DNA of 5,557 nt, from assembly GCA_002402125.1 (NCBI GenBank), contig NVVG01000022.1, positions 12,887 through 18,443 on the forward strand. The letters run 5' to 3'. The translations under genes were made by a program, and so were the position numbers. The notes under the pieces are model-generated. The model was not told the DNA's origin. It did no database searches and worked only from the letters and a program-made list of their open reading frames with translations. The DNA comes from Moraxellaceae bacterium. GTDB lineage: Bacteria > Pseudomonadota > Gammaproteobacteria > Pseudomonadales > Ketobacteraceae. Shown one piece after another: positions 1-5,557 of this stretch (the stretch's first letter is position 1; each line of letters starts with the position of its first letter).

Positions 1-48
1 TATACGCTGATTTCAGAAAAAGCATTTATCGAAGCGCGTGAAAAATAG
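1..48 (+). CDS. 3' end of an unidentified plus-strand gene (partial)
   Basis: Frame 1 is open from the window edge for 15 codons and ends in TAG at 46-48, giving a C-terminal tail YTLISEKAFIEAREK. The tail is hydrophilic and helix-like, as at many protein ends. The stop lies six bases before a strong inverted repeat, which fits a gene end. Against this, 48 bases is too short to prove coding, and frame 3 is also open for 12 codons. The family cannot be identified. If real, the gene converges on yciA. Confidence 0.4.
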   Translation, partial: YTLISEKAFIEAREK

Positions 49-54
49 AAGAGC

Positions 55-92
55 AGTCTGCATTCCCACGCAGGAGCATGGGAATGCAGACT
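55..92 (-). terminator. Perfect 14-bp inverted repeat, likely yciA terminator (possibly bidirectional)
   Basis: The arms 55-68 (AGTCTGCATTCCCA) and 79-92 (TGGGAATGCAGACT) are exact reverse complements around a 10-base loop at 69-78; two further pairs (70-71 with 76-77) are possible inside the loop. The element lies between two converging gene ends (stop at 46-48 on plus, stop at 100-102 on minus). Read on the minus strand, the stem is followed by a pyrimidine-rich tract containing five T (complement of about 40-54), as expected for an intrinsic terminator of yciA. On the plus strand no T tract follows, so termination in that direction is less certain. Confidence 0.7.
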
Positions 93-99
93 AATTCAG

Positions 100-495
100 T
101 TACGCGCTGGCAATAGGACGAGTGCGTTTATCATCGTTAATAGCAACAAAAGTAAACTTACCCTCTGTCACCTTACGAACCTCATGGTTGCGCGGATGTT
201 TTGCCCAAACCTCAATATCCAAAGCAATGGAACTGCGACCAACTTTTATTACACTACAATAACAGCTGATGACAGAACCAATTGCCACCGGTGACAAAAA
301 CACCATAGAATCTATTGCCACGGTAGCCACGCGACCATTAGCAATTTGATTAGCGGTGACGGCGCCAGCCAAATCCATTTGTGACACCAACCAGCCGCCA
401 AAAATATCACCATTAAAGTTAGCATCTTTAGGCATCGCTATGGTTTGCAGTGCCAAATCCCCTATTGGTTGGATAATTTCATCTTCTTCACTCAT
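100..495 (-). CDS. yciA: YciA-type acyl-CoA thioesterase (hotdog fold)
   Basis: The 131-residue product closely resembles E. coli and Haemophilus YciA, cytosolic hotdog-fold thioesterases that hydrolyse a broad range of acyl-CoAs to free acid and CoA. Visible signatures are LQTIAMPKDAN (16-26), NGDIFGGW (28-35) and SQMD (38-41). D41 aligns with the catalytic Asp44 of Haemophilus YciA. NGRVATVAIDSM (about 52-63), KVGRSSIALDIEVW and the C-terminal FTFVAIND also fit, and the length is normal for the family. The frame extends to a GTG at 513, but the Shine-Dalgarno AAGGA lies inside that extension, six bases before ATG 495, so ATG 495 is chosen. The gene follows dctM on the same strand after a 101-bp gap. 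It could be read through from the TRAP genes or have its own promoter; no strong promoter is seen. The specific acyl-CoA substrate is not predictable. Confidence 0.95.
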   Translation of the reverse strand: MSEEDEIIQPIGDLALQTIAMPKDANFNGDIFGGWLVSQMDLAGAVTANQIANGRVATVAIDSMVFLSPVAIGSVISCYCSVIKVGRSSIALDIEVWAKHPRNHEVRKVTEGKFTFVAINDDKRTRPIASA

Positions 496-501
496 CGCTG
501 A

Positions 502-506
502 TCCTT
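502..506 (-). promoter_or_regulatory. Ribosome binding site of yciA (decides the start)
   Basis: On the minus strand AAGGA precedes ATG 495 by six bases. It falls inside the in-frame extension that begins at GTG 513, so it argues for the shorter 131-residue protein. Confidence 0.75.
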
Positions 507-596
507 TGTACACTCGTTTCTTGATTAGTTAACGGCCAATATCAGTGTAGCTCACAAAAATAGAATACAAACCCTAATAAAAGAGTCCTATTACCT

Positions 597-1973
597 CTAA
601 TAGACAATGCTCGGCAACCAAGTGGCCAGCGCGGGCCAGATGGAGAGAATAATCATCATCAGAATTTGGATGGCAATAAAGGGAATAACCCCCCGGTAAA
701 TAGTCGAGGTAGGAATGCTTGCTGGGGCAACACCTCGCAGGTAAAACAAAGCAAAACCAAACGGTGGTGTCAGAAATGAAGTTTGCAGATTAATTGCAAT
801 CATTACCCCTAACCAAATAGGATCCAGCCCCATCGCCAGTAACACTGGCGCAACAATAGGCACCACAACAAAAGTAATCTCGATAAAATCTAAGATAAAA
901 CCCAACAAGAATATAACCACCATCACCAATAGTGTTGCACTGACTACGCCACCAGGCATGGCACTAAATAACGATTGAATCAGCTCATCTCCGCCATATC
1001 CACGAAACACCAACGAGAAGATAGATGCACCAATCAAAATAGCAAAAACCATGGAGGTAACCTTAGTAGTAGCGGTAACAATCTCCATCAGTTTGTTAGC
1101 GTTAAGCTGGCGTTGAAAAATAGCCAGCAAGGTCGCACCAATGGCTCCTACCGCTGCGGCTTCCGTTGGCGTAGCGTTGCCAGTAAGAATGGAACCCAAC
1201 ACGGCAAAAATCAGCAAGATCGGAGGTAACAACCCGCGAATCACGGTGTTAAAAATACTGACACTCAAGTCATCGGGGTCGGGCTCATAGGCTGGGGCGG
1301 TGTTAGGTTGAAATAACGCTTTGCCAATCACATAACACGCGTAAAAAATGACAAGCAATAATCCAGGAATAAGCGAACCAACAAAAAGATCCCCCACAGA
1401 AACTGTCTTGGTGGAAAAAACGCCTTGGGATAGTTGGGCTTGTTGATAAGCATTCGACAGCACATCACCCAGTAACACTAAGGCAATGGAAGGTGGAATG
1501 ATCTGTCCCAAAGTACCGGTGGCACAGATTACGCCAGTGGCCAAAGCCGGATCGTATTTGCGTTTGATCATCGTTGGCAATGCCATTAACCCCATGGTGA
1601 CTACGGTGGCCCCCACGATGCCGGTGCTTGCGGCCAATAACATACCAACCAACACAACGGATATTCCTAACCCACCGGGAAAACGCCCAAATAACTTCGA
1701 CATAGCGTTTAATAAGTTTTCCGCAATTTTGGATTTTTCTAGAATGACCCCCATCAGAATAAACAAGGGTACCGCGAGCAAGGTTTGGTTGGTCATTATT
1801 CCGTATAAACGATTGGGCAATGCCAGGGTAATGGAAAAATCAAATATTCCCGCCGCATCGCCACCCAATGCAAAAAGTAGCGCAACGCCGGCGAGAGTGA
1901 AGGCCACGGGATAACCCAGCATGAGCACGACACACACTGCGGCAAACATAAATAAAGGAATAAATTCGATCAT
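597..1973 (-). CDS. dctM: TRAP transporter large permease (DctM type)
   Basis: The 458-residue protein is very hydrophobic, with about a dozen membrane segments, as expected for the DctM subunit that forms the Na+-coupled transport channel of TRAP importers in the inner membrane. Family marks are NQTLLAVPLFILMGVILEKS (62-81), STGIVGATVVTMGLMALP (116-133), GTLGQIIPPSIALVLLG (153-169), TPTEAAAVGA (268-277) and the C-terminal block DFIEITFVVVPIVAPVLL (362-379) with NLQTSFLTPPFGFALFYLRG (395-414). The last block and the loop at about 173-245 with an acidic PDPDD stretch are typical of the TRAP mannitol/chloroaromatic group, which includes 2-oxoacid and lactate systems; the substrate itself is inferred only as an organic acid. 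ATG 1973 directly follows the dctQ stop, and GGAGG lies eight bases upstream, so the two are very probably translationally coupled. No clear terminator follows the stop. Confidence 0.95.
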   Translation of the reverse strand: MIEFIPLFMFAAVCVVLMLGYPVAFTLAGVALLFALGGDAAGIFDFSITLALPNRLYGIMTNQTLLAVPLFILMGVILEKSKIAENLLNAMSKLFGRFPGGLGISVVLVGMLLAASTGIVGATVVTMGLMALPTMIKRKYDPALATGVICATGTLGQIIPPSIALVLLGDVLSNAYQQAQLSQGVFSTKTVSVGDLFVGSLIPGLLLVIFYACYVIGKALFQPNTAPAYEPDPDDLSVSIFNTVIRGLLPPILLIFAVLGSILTGNATPTEAAAVGAIGATLLAIFQRQLNANKLMEIVTATTKVTSMVFAILIGASIFSLVFRGYGGDELIQSLFSAMPGGVVSATLLVMVVIFLLGFILDFIEITFVVVPIVAPVLLAMGLDPIWLGVMIAINLQTSFLTPPFGFALFYLRGVAPASIPTSTIYRGVIPFIAIQILMMIILSIWPALATWLPSIVY

Positions 1974-2540
1974 TTATACAACCTCCGCGTGGGTGTCTTG
2001 GCGGGGATAAATGCCTAATAAAAAACCAATGTTTTTACCCACTTCTAGCAATGCCTGGAAGATCAAAAGTATTGCCATGGCGGGTATCAGGGTTTTTAAC
2101 AGCCAAACAAAGGGCAGTCCTTCGGCCTCTTGAGATTTTTCTTGAATTCTCCAGGCAAATTCTACGTAATCGATGCTGGTATAAAGAATAAAACCACACA
2201 CTGGCATGAGTAACACCAGGCTGCCGAAGATATCCACGGTTGCCTGTGACTTGGCCGAGAATTGGCGGTAAAAGACATCGACCCGAACGTGCCCATTGTG
2301 TTTTAAGGTGTAACCACTGGCCAGCATAAATAATGTCGCATGCAAATAAATCACCGATTCTTGCAAGGCAATGGAGCTGATTTTCGCATCGAAGATAGTT
2401 AAATATGCGGCTTCAAAGCCATAACGCATGATCACTACGGTAAAGGTAATTAGCATTAGCAATAACGATAGGGTTGCGATGGCGCGACCAAAGGTTTCGG
2501 TGACAAGGTCCAGTTTGTCAAGAATGTTCTTATAATTCAT
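1974..2540 (-). CDS. dctQ: TRAP transporter small permease (DctQ type)
   Basis: The 188-residue protein has four predicted membrane helices (about 21-40, 62-80, 103-123, 148-168), the standard topology of DctQ, which binds DctM and helps dock the periplasmic binding protein. Characteristic segments are VVIMRYGF (35-42), LQESVIYLHATLFMLASGYT (59-78) and HNGHVRVDVFY (81-91), the last being the most conserved DctQ signature. Its stop TAA (1974-1976) is immediately followed by the ATG of dctM. Upstream of ATG 2540 there is no good Shine-Dalgarno (only a weak AAGATAA), suggesting modest initiation here compared with dctM. The usual partner gene dctP is missing on either side: the upstream gene is a DUF4124-like protein and the downstream gene after dctM is yciA. 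Confidence 0.93.
   Translation of the reverse strand: MNYKNILDKLDLVTETFGRAIATLSLLLMLITFTVVIMRYGFEAAYLTIFDAKISSIALQESVIYLHATLFMLASGYTLKHNGHVRVDVFYRQFSAKSQATVDIFGSLVLLMPVCGFILYTSIDYVEFAWRIQEKSQEAEGLPFVWLLKTLIPAMAILLIFQALLEVGKNIGFLLGIYPRQDTHAEVV
1982..1986 (-). promoter_or_regulatory. Ribosome binding site of dctM inside dctQ
   Basis: A full GGAGG on the minus strand sits within the last codons of dctQ, eight bases before ATG 1973. Together with the abutting stop and start, it indicates coupled translation of the two TRAP membrane subunits. Confidence 0.8.
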
Positions 2541-2580
2541 TGGGTTATCTTATTCTTAGAGGTAAGGTTGGTACCGGCCG

Positions 2581-2599
2581 TAGCGGCTTGAGTCCGCTA
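2581..2599 (-). promoter_or_regulatory. Small hairpin in the presumed dctQ leader
   Basis: TAGCGG (2581-2586) and CCGCTA (2594-2599) are exact reverse complements around a seven-base loop. The element lies 41 bases upstream of the dctQ start and downstream of the candidate -10 box at 2620-2625, so it would be in the mRNA leader. It could be an operator, a leader hairpin, or chance. There is no T tract after it, so it does not look like an intrinsic terminator. Confidence 0.3.
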
Positions 2600-2619
2600 T
2601 TATCGATGGAGTGAGCAGG

Positions 2620-2648
2620 ATTATATCTCAGCCCCCTGTTTAGGCCTA
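2620..2648 (-). promoter_or_regulatory. Candidate promoter for dctQ-dctM
   Basis: The minus strand reads an exact TATAAT at 2620-2625. With a 17-base spacer the -35 position (2643-2648) reads TAGGCC, a poor match to TTGACA. The -35 area overlaps a near-palindrome, TAGG-CCTAA-CCTA (2641-2653), which could be an activator site. The start of transcription would be near 2613, leaving a leader of about 70-75 bases. A second exact TATAAT on the same strand at 2701-2706 also lacks a good -35. The call rests on the -10 box and position alone. Confidence 0.3.
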
Positions 2649-2675
2649 ACCTAGGGCGATGGATAGTTTGGATAA

Positions 2676-2695
2676 GCTATCTTGGATAAGATAGC
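2676..2695 (-). terminator. Stem-loop downstream of the DUF4124-like gene
   Basis: GCTATCTT (2676-2683) and AAGATAGC (2688-2695) form a perfect 8-bp stem with a 4-base loop, located 38 bases past the stop of the DUF4124-like gene. The position suggests it separates that gene from dctQ. The stem is AT-rich and no T run follows on the minus strand, so it may be a weak terminator or only an mRNA 3' end structure. A 9-base direct repeat TTGGATAAG (2668-2676 and 2682-2690) overlaps it. Confidence 0.4.
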
Positions 2696-2733
2696 CTGGA
2701 ATTATAGTTCGAAAAATAGCCGCGCGGATAAGG

Positions 2734-3336
2734 CTAAATTTTATCCAGCATCTTTTGCCGCTGATTGGATAGTTCTTGGATACCTTTGGCTTTATCAATT
2801 AACAGCGGGATCTGATCAATGGGCACGGTGGAGGGGAATGGGATGCTGCTGGCATCACCTGGCAATAAGGTTTTGCCGTCTTTTTCATTGTCACCAAATG
2901 TATCCGACTTAGGCTCTCGACCAAAGGCTTTATCAATGCTAGCTTGAGAAAGCGACTGCATAATATTGGCATTAGGATCAACTACCATTTGAAAGTTATC
3001 GGTGTTGGGGTTGGGTTGTTTGGTGAATTGCCATACACCTTCCTTGTCTTTCCAGCGGTAATAGGTGTTACGTTCTGCCTGTAAAAGCTCGCCTTTTTCG
3101 TCGGTGGCTTTTGTAATGGACGCGGTTTTCTTGTCAGAACCCCAACTAATCCAAGCCTCTTCTTCTGTTCCGGATAGTGTTTCCACTGGCCCCGCGGCTT
3201 TGCCAGGTAGGCCAAATGACGGTAAATGTAGGTCGTCCAAGGTCATCAAAGGCCTGCCACCGGGCCCTTTAAGGAAAAAAGGTCCAGCCATCGCTGCAAC
3301 CAAGACAAACATCATTAACTTGCTGAAAAGCTTCAT
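2734..3336 (-). CDS. Secreted or membrane-anchored protein with DUF4124-like core
   Basis: The 200-residue protein starts with a basic, hydrophobic segment (MKLFSK then hydrophobic to about residue 17) that resembles a signal peptide, with a possible signal peptidase I site at AMA/G (15-18), or an N-terminal membrane anchor. A Pro/Gly-rich stretch follows (19-50), then a core at about 91-108, TYYRWKDKEGVWQFTKQP. This resembles the DUF4124 pattern (YRWxDxxGxxxxT/SxxP) found in many envelope proteins of Gammaproteobacteria. The rest (109-200) is polar with a helical, charged C terminus. An envelope or periplasmic location is inferred; function is unknown. AAGGT lies eight bases before ATG 3336, supporting this start. 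The gene is divergent from yajQ and on the same strand as dctQM, but a 193-bp gap with a stem-loop makes co-transcription doubtful. No catalytic residues are recognisable. Confidence 0.8.
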   Translation of the reverse strand: MKLFSKLMMFVLVAAMAGPFFLKGPGGRPLMTLDDLHLPSFGLPGKAAGPVETLSGTEEEAWISWGSDKKTASITKATDEKGELLQAERNTYYRWKDKEGVWQFTKQPNPNTDNFQMVVDPNANIMQSLSQASIDKAFGREPKSDTFGDNEKDGKTLLPGDASSIPFPSTVPIDQIPLLIDKAKGIQELSNQRQKMLDKI

Positions 3337-3377
3337 CTTTATTGACCTTGCTAAAAAATAGAGTCGCTACCTAAGAA

Positions 3378-3383
3378 AGTATA
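3378..3383 (-). promoter_or_regulatory. Candidate -10 box for the DUF4124-like gene
   Basis: The minus strand reads TATACT here, about 40 bases upstream of ATG 3336 (five of six matches to TATAAT). No acceptable -35 hexamer lies 16-18 bases further upstream, so this is a tentative call based on the box and its position in the divergent spacer. Confidence 0.25.
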
Positions 3384-3410
3384 GGTGAAACCTTAATAAA
3401 GTGATATCGC

Positions 3411-3423
3411 GTTACCGAGTAAC
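3411..3423. promoter_or_regulatory. Short palindrome in the divergent spacer
   Basis: GTTAC-CGA-GTAAC is a perfect inverted repeat in the 215-bp spacer between the divergent DUF4124-like gene and yajQ. It lies just upstream of the candidate -10 of the minus-strand gene, where a regulator could bind. A 5-bp arm is short enough to occur by chance. Confidence 0.2.
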
Positions 3424-3540
3424 TTCGTTCAGGCATTATACTAGGATAATATTGGGTGGCAAAAATTCGCTGTTTTCTCGTCGAAGGCTAGGTTTCTATG
3501 ACGTAATTCAGTACACTGCCAGCATTATTAAAGAACTGTT

Positions 3541-3545
3541 AAGGA
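3541..3545 (+). promoter_or_regulatory. Ribosome binding site of yajQ
   Basis: AAGGA ends six bases before ATG 3552, a standard arrangement that confirms the yajQ start. No convincing -35/-10 pair for yajQ was found in the spacer upstream. Confidence 0.75.
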
Positions 3546-3551
3546 AAAAAT

Positions 3552-4034
3552 ATGCCTTCTTTTGATGTGGTTTCTGAGCTTGATTTGCACGAAGTCTCTA
3601 ATGCCGTTGATCAAGCTACTCGCGAAGTTTCAACGCGTTTTGATTTTAAGGGCACCAAAGCGCGATTTGAATTAAAAGAAGCCGTAGTCACTATCTATGG
3701 CGAAGCGGAATTTCAGTTGAAACAGTTGATTGACATCTTAGAGGGTAAACTGATTAAACGCGGCATCGATATCAGTTGTATAGAAAAATCCGACCCCGAA
3801 GTGAACCTTGCCGAAGCGAGACAAGAGATAATCTTGCGTCAAGGCTTAGAATCTTTACAGGCTAAAAAATTAGTTAAGATGGTGAAAGAAGCCAAATTAA
3901 AGGTGCAGGCTTCTATTCAGGGAGAGAAAGTGCGCATCACCGGCAAAAAACGTGATGACTTGCAGACGGCCATTGCTTTGCTAAAAGGGGCTGACTTTGA
4001 AATGCCATTACAATATAACAACTTTAGAGATTAA
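3552..4034 (+). CDS. yajQ: YajQ family nucleotide/c-di-GMP-binding protein
   Basis: The 160-residue product matches the YajQ family (UPF0234/DUF520) along its whole length; E. coli YajQ is 163 residues. Signatures are MPSFDVVSE (1-9), STRFDFKGT (27-35), LIKRGID (67-73), the basic block KKLVKMVKEAKLKVQASIQG (105-124), RITGKKRDDLQ (128-138) and the invariant end NNFRD (156-160). The family folds as two ferredoxin-like domains in the cytosol. In Xanthomonas a member binds cyclic di-GMP and affects virulence gene expression; E. coli YajQ has been reported to bind nucleotides or tRNA, so the exact role here is inferred. The gene is preceded by a good Shine-Dalgarno. The VanZ-like gene follows on the same strand after 78 bp, so they may share a transcript. 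No truncation or missing motif is seen. Confidence 0.95.
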   Translation: MPSFDVVSELDLHEVSNAVDQATREVSTRFDFKGTKARFELKEAVVTIYGEAEFQLKQLIDILEGKLIKRGIDISCIEKSDPEVNLAEARQEIILRQGLESLQAKKLVKMVKEAKLKVQASIQGEKVRITGKKRDDLQTAIALLKGADFEMPLQYNNFRD

Positions 4035-4112
4035 TTCTGGTGCGGCAGGCGGTTAGCATTCGTCATGCTGGTAGTTGTAATTTTATTCCTTGTCTAATGT
4101 AGATAATCCCGT

Positions 4113-4481
4113 ATGACCATTATACTCAGCTTTATTAGAGCCTATTGGATAGCGTTGACGTTGCTTATTCTTGCGCTGATTACTATTTTGTCCCTCTATC
4201 CGGTGGAGAATCTTCCGTCTGTGCCCGGTAATGATAAGACTCACCATTTTATTGCCTATGTAGCGCTAATGTTTCCCACCGCATTGCGAAAACCAACGTT
4301 TTGGCCCTGTATCGGTTTGTTCTTTGTTGGATGGAGTGGCGGCATTGAATTACTGCAGCCTTATGTTAATCGGTACGCCGAATGGCTAGATCTCGCCGCA
4401 AATGCAGCGGGTGTAGTTTGTGGTTTGATAGCGGCACAGCTAATCACTTGGATGGCTGCCGCCAAATCAAATTCTGATTAG
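4113..4481 (+). CDS. VanZ-like family small membrane protein
   Basis: The 122-residue protein has four predicted membrane helices (about 9-29, 44-60, 64-82, 96-114) and the VanZ-like pattern: DKxxHFxxY at 41-49, GxIELLQ at 76-82, then R87, and WLDLAANAAG at 91-100. VanZ gives low-level teicoplanin resistance in enterococci, but most proteobacterial VanZ-like proteins have no known role, so resistance should not be inferred from this match. The start is constrained: an in-frame TAA at 4104-4106 lies two codons before ATG 4113. There is no recognisable Shine-Dalgarno, so translation may be weak or coupled to yajQ. The next gene, the hybrid kinase, runs in the opposite direction and its stop is 68 bp away. 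Confidence 0.85.
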   Translation: MTIILSFIRAYWIALTLLILALITILSLYPVENLPSVPGNDKTHHFIAYVALMFPTALRKPTFWPCIGLFFVGWSGGIELLQPYVNRYAEWLDLAANAAGVVCGLIAAQLITWMAAAKSNSD

Positions 4482-4549
4482 TTGCTTCCGTCACAGGAAA
4501 TCATAGCGTGGTCAATTCAGGGCGTTTGTTTTTTATTGCTTTAGACTTT

Positions 4550-5557
4550 TTAATCACTGCTTTTATCCATGAGCAATTTGTTTAAAGCATCTCGTAGCTG
4601 GGTGGTATTGATTGGTTTTGGTAAAAAATAATTCATACCGATAGCATGGCACTTTTCAACATGTTCTTGTAAGACATGGGCGGTCATTGCACAGATAGGG
4701 GTTGCTGGGCGGCCAGATTCTACCTCCCACTGGCGTATTTGTTCGGTAGCGGCAAAGCCGTCTAACCTTGGCATTTCGCAATCCATCATAATAAGGTCAT
4801 AGATACGCTTCTGTTTGCATATCTTGTCAACGGCGATTAGTCCATCGGACGCAATGTCTACATGCACTCCCAGTTTATTCATCATTCCCTTTGCGACCAT
4901 TTGATTCACTTGGTTATCTTCAACCAGTAGTACGTTTAATGCCGTATAGTCTTTAAGGTTTGCTGTTGGTTGTATGTTCTTTTCTATTGTATCACTACCG
5001 ACGTCAAATACGATCTGGAAATAAAAATCAGCCCCGTTTCCAAGAGTGCTATCGACGGCTAATTTACCACCCATTCTATGGATTAATTTTTGACAAATGC
5101 TTAGACCTAAGCCGGTACCGCCGTATTTTCGAGAGATTGTTTGGTCAGCCTGCATAAAAGGTTGGAACAGATGGAGTTTTGTTTCATCATCGATACCAAT
5201 ACCCGTATCGGATATGGAGAATTTTACTTCAGTCCTGTTTTCGATCCAATTTTGACAGACTATTGATAATTTGACATGACCTGCGTGAGTAAATTTGAAG
5301 GCGTTATTCAGTAGATTTGTAATAATTTGATGTAAACGTATCGGATCCCCAATGATGTGTTGAGGGATATTTGGATCGATCTCTATCTGTAATGCCACCC
5401 TATCATCATTCATTAGTATATATGGCTGGGCAGCTTCTTCAATCATCTGTCGGAGATCAAAACCAATATGGATAAATTCCATTTTTCCAGCGACTATTTT
5501 TGCATGATCCAGAATGTCATTAATCACGGTTAATAGTACTTTGCCAGAGAACTCTAT
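4550..5557 (-). CDS. Hybrid sensor histidine kinase, C-terminal part (5' end outside window)
   Basis: The frame is open from the window edge to TAA at 4550-4552, giving 335 residues with no N terminus. A GTG at 5527 is not the true start: the preceding codons (IEFSGKVLLT) continue the HisKA dimerisation helix into INDILDHAKIVAGKMEF (12-28). The phospho-accepting His would lie upstream of the window. An intact HATPase_c domain follows: N box NLLNNAFKFT (81-90), G1 DTGIGI (117-122), F box FQPF (131-134), G2 GGTGLGL (146-152). Then comes a complete receiver domain: acidic pair ED (213-214), phospho-acceptor D259 in MMDCEMP (codon 4781-4783), T292 and K314 in LPKPI. No HPt domain follows, so phosphate would pass to a separate HPt protein or the receiver would act internally. 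The signal sensed is unknown because the sensor region is missing. Confidence 0.95.
   Translation of the reverse strand: MEFSGKVLLTVINDILDHAKIVAGKMEFIHIGFDLRQMIEEAAQPYILMNDDRVALQIEIDPNIPQHIIGDPIRLHQIITNLLNNAFKFTHAGHVKLSIVCQNWIENRTEVKFSISDTGIGIDDETKLHLFQPFMQADQTISRKYGGTGLGLSICQKLIHRMGGKLAVDSTLGNGADFYFQIVFDVGSDTIEKNIQPTANLKDYTALNVLLVEDNQVNQMVAKGMMNKLGVHVDIASDGLIAVDKICKQKRIYDLIMMDCEMPRLDGFAATEQIRQWEVESGRPATPICAMTAHVLQEHVEKCHAIGMNYFLPKPINTTQLRDALNKLLMDKSSD

Noticed and set aside
496..513. N-terminal extension of YciA from GTG 513
   Set aside because: The Shine-Dalgarno lies inside the extension, and YciA homologues begin close to ATG 495.
975..1229. An 84-codon plus-strand open frame
   Set aside because: It is antisense to dctM, matches no family and has no convincing start signals.
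1486..1914. A 142-codon plus-strand open frame
   Set aside because: It lies entirely antisense to conserved dctM, has no recognisable family and has low-complexity composition typical of the reverse of a membrane-protein gene.
2682..2912. A 76-codon plus-strand open frame
   Set aside because: It starts inside the stem-loop at 2676-2695 and overlaps the 3' end of the DUF4124-like gene in antisense; its Trp- and Cys-rich translation looks non-coding.
3065..3361. A 98-codon plus-strand open frame
   Set aside because: It is antisense to the DUF4124-like gene, whose frame has a signal peptide, a domain pattern and a ribosome binding site, while this one has none.
4482..4549. Terminator in the gap between the VanZ-like gene and the kinase
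   Set aside because: There is a T run at 4529-4534 on the plus strand but no stable stem before it; only 4-5 bp AT-rich pairings are present.
5525..5527. GTG as start of a short 325-residue kinase
   Set aside because: The frame stays open to the window edge and the upstream codons continue the HisKA helix, so the gene is truncated by the window and not short.
3552..5557. A c-di-GMP signalling module made of yajQ, the VanZ-like gene and the hybrid kinase
   Set aside because: The kinase is convergent with the other two, and no GGDEF, EAL or other c-di-GMP domain is visible, so the proximity alone does not support a functional unit.

Overview
The window looks like ordinary chromosome from a gammaproteobacterium. 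YciA thioesterase, YajQ, a VanZ-like protein and a hybrid sensor kinase all match proteobacterial families. The base composition is moderate (mid-40s % GC by eye). A TRAP transporter pair and a DUF4124-like envelope protein fit a marine or aquatic heterotroph, but genus cannot be called from the sequence. I saw no mobile elements, CRISPR arrays, rRNA or tRNA genes.

Layout: bases 1-48 probably hold the last codons of a plus-strand gene. A perfect 14-bp inverted repeat (55-92) follows, between that gene and a minus-strand block. In transcription order (right to left) the block is: a secreted or anchored protein with a DUF4124-like core (2734-3336), the TRAP small permease dctQ (1974-2540), the TRAP large permease dctM (597-1973), and the acyl-CoA thioesterase yciA (100-495). 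dctQ and dctM abut exactly (TAA then ATG), with a strong Shine-Dalgarno inside the end of dctQ. A 215-bp divergent spacer separates the DUF4124-like gene from plus-strand yajQ (3552-4034), which is followed by a small VanZ-like membrane protein (4113-4481). The right end is the C-terminal part of a minus-strand hybrid histidine kinase (4550-5557), convergent with the VanZ-like gene and cut by the window edge.

DctQ and DctM would form the membrane part of a Na+-coupled organic-acid importer of the mannitol/chloroaromatic (2-oxoacid/lactate) type. The substrate-binding protein DctP is not encoded here, so it must be supplied from elsewhere. YajQ (a c-di-GMP-binding family) and the hybrid kinase are both signalling proteins, but nothing in the sequence ties them to each other or to the transporter. 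I found no convincing novel system. The points most worth checking are the DctP-less TRAP pair with its structured 193-bp leader, the poorly characterised DUF4124-like protein, and the perfect intergenic inverted repeat.
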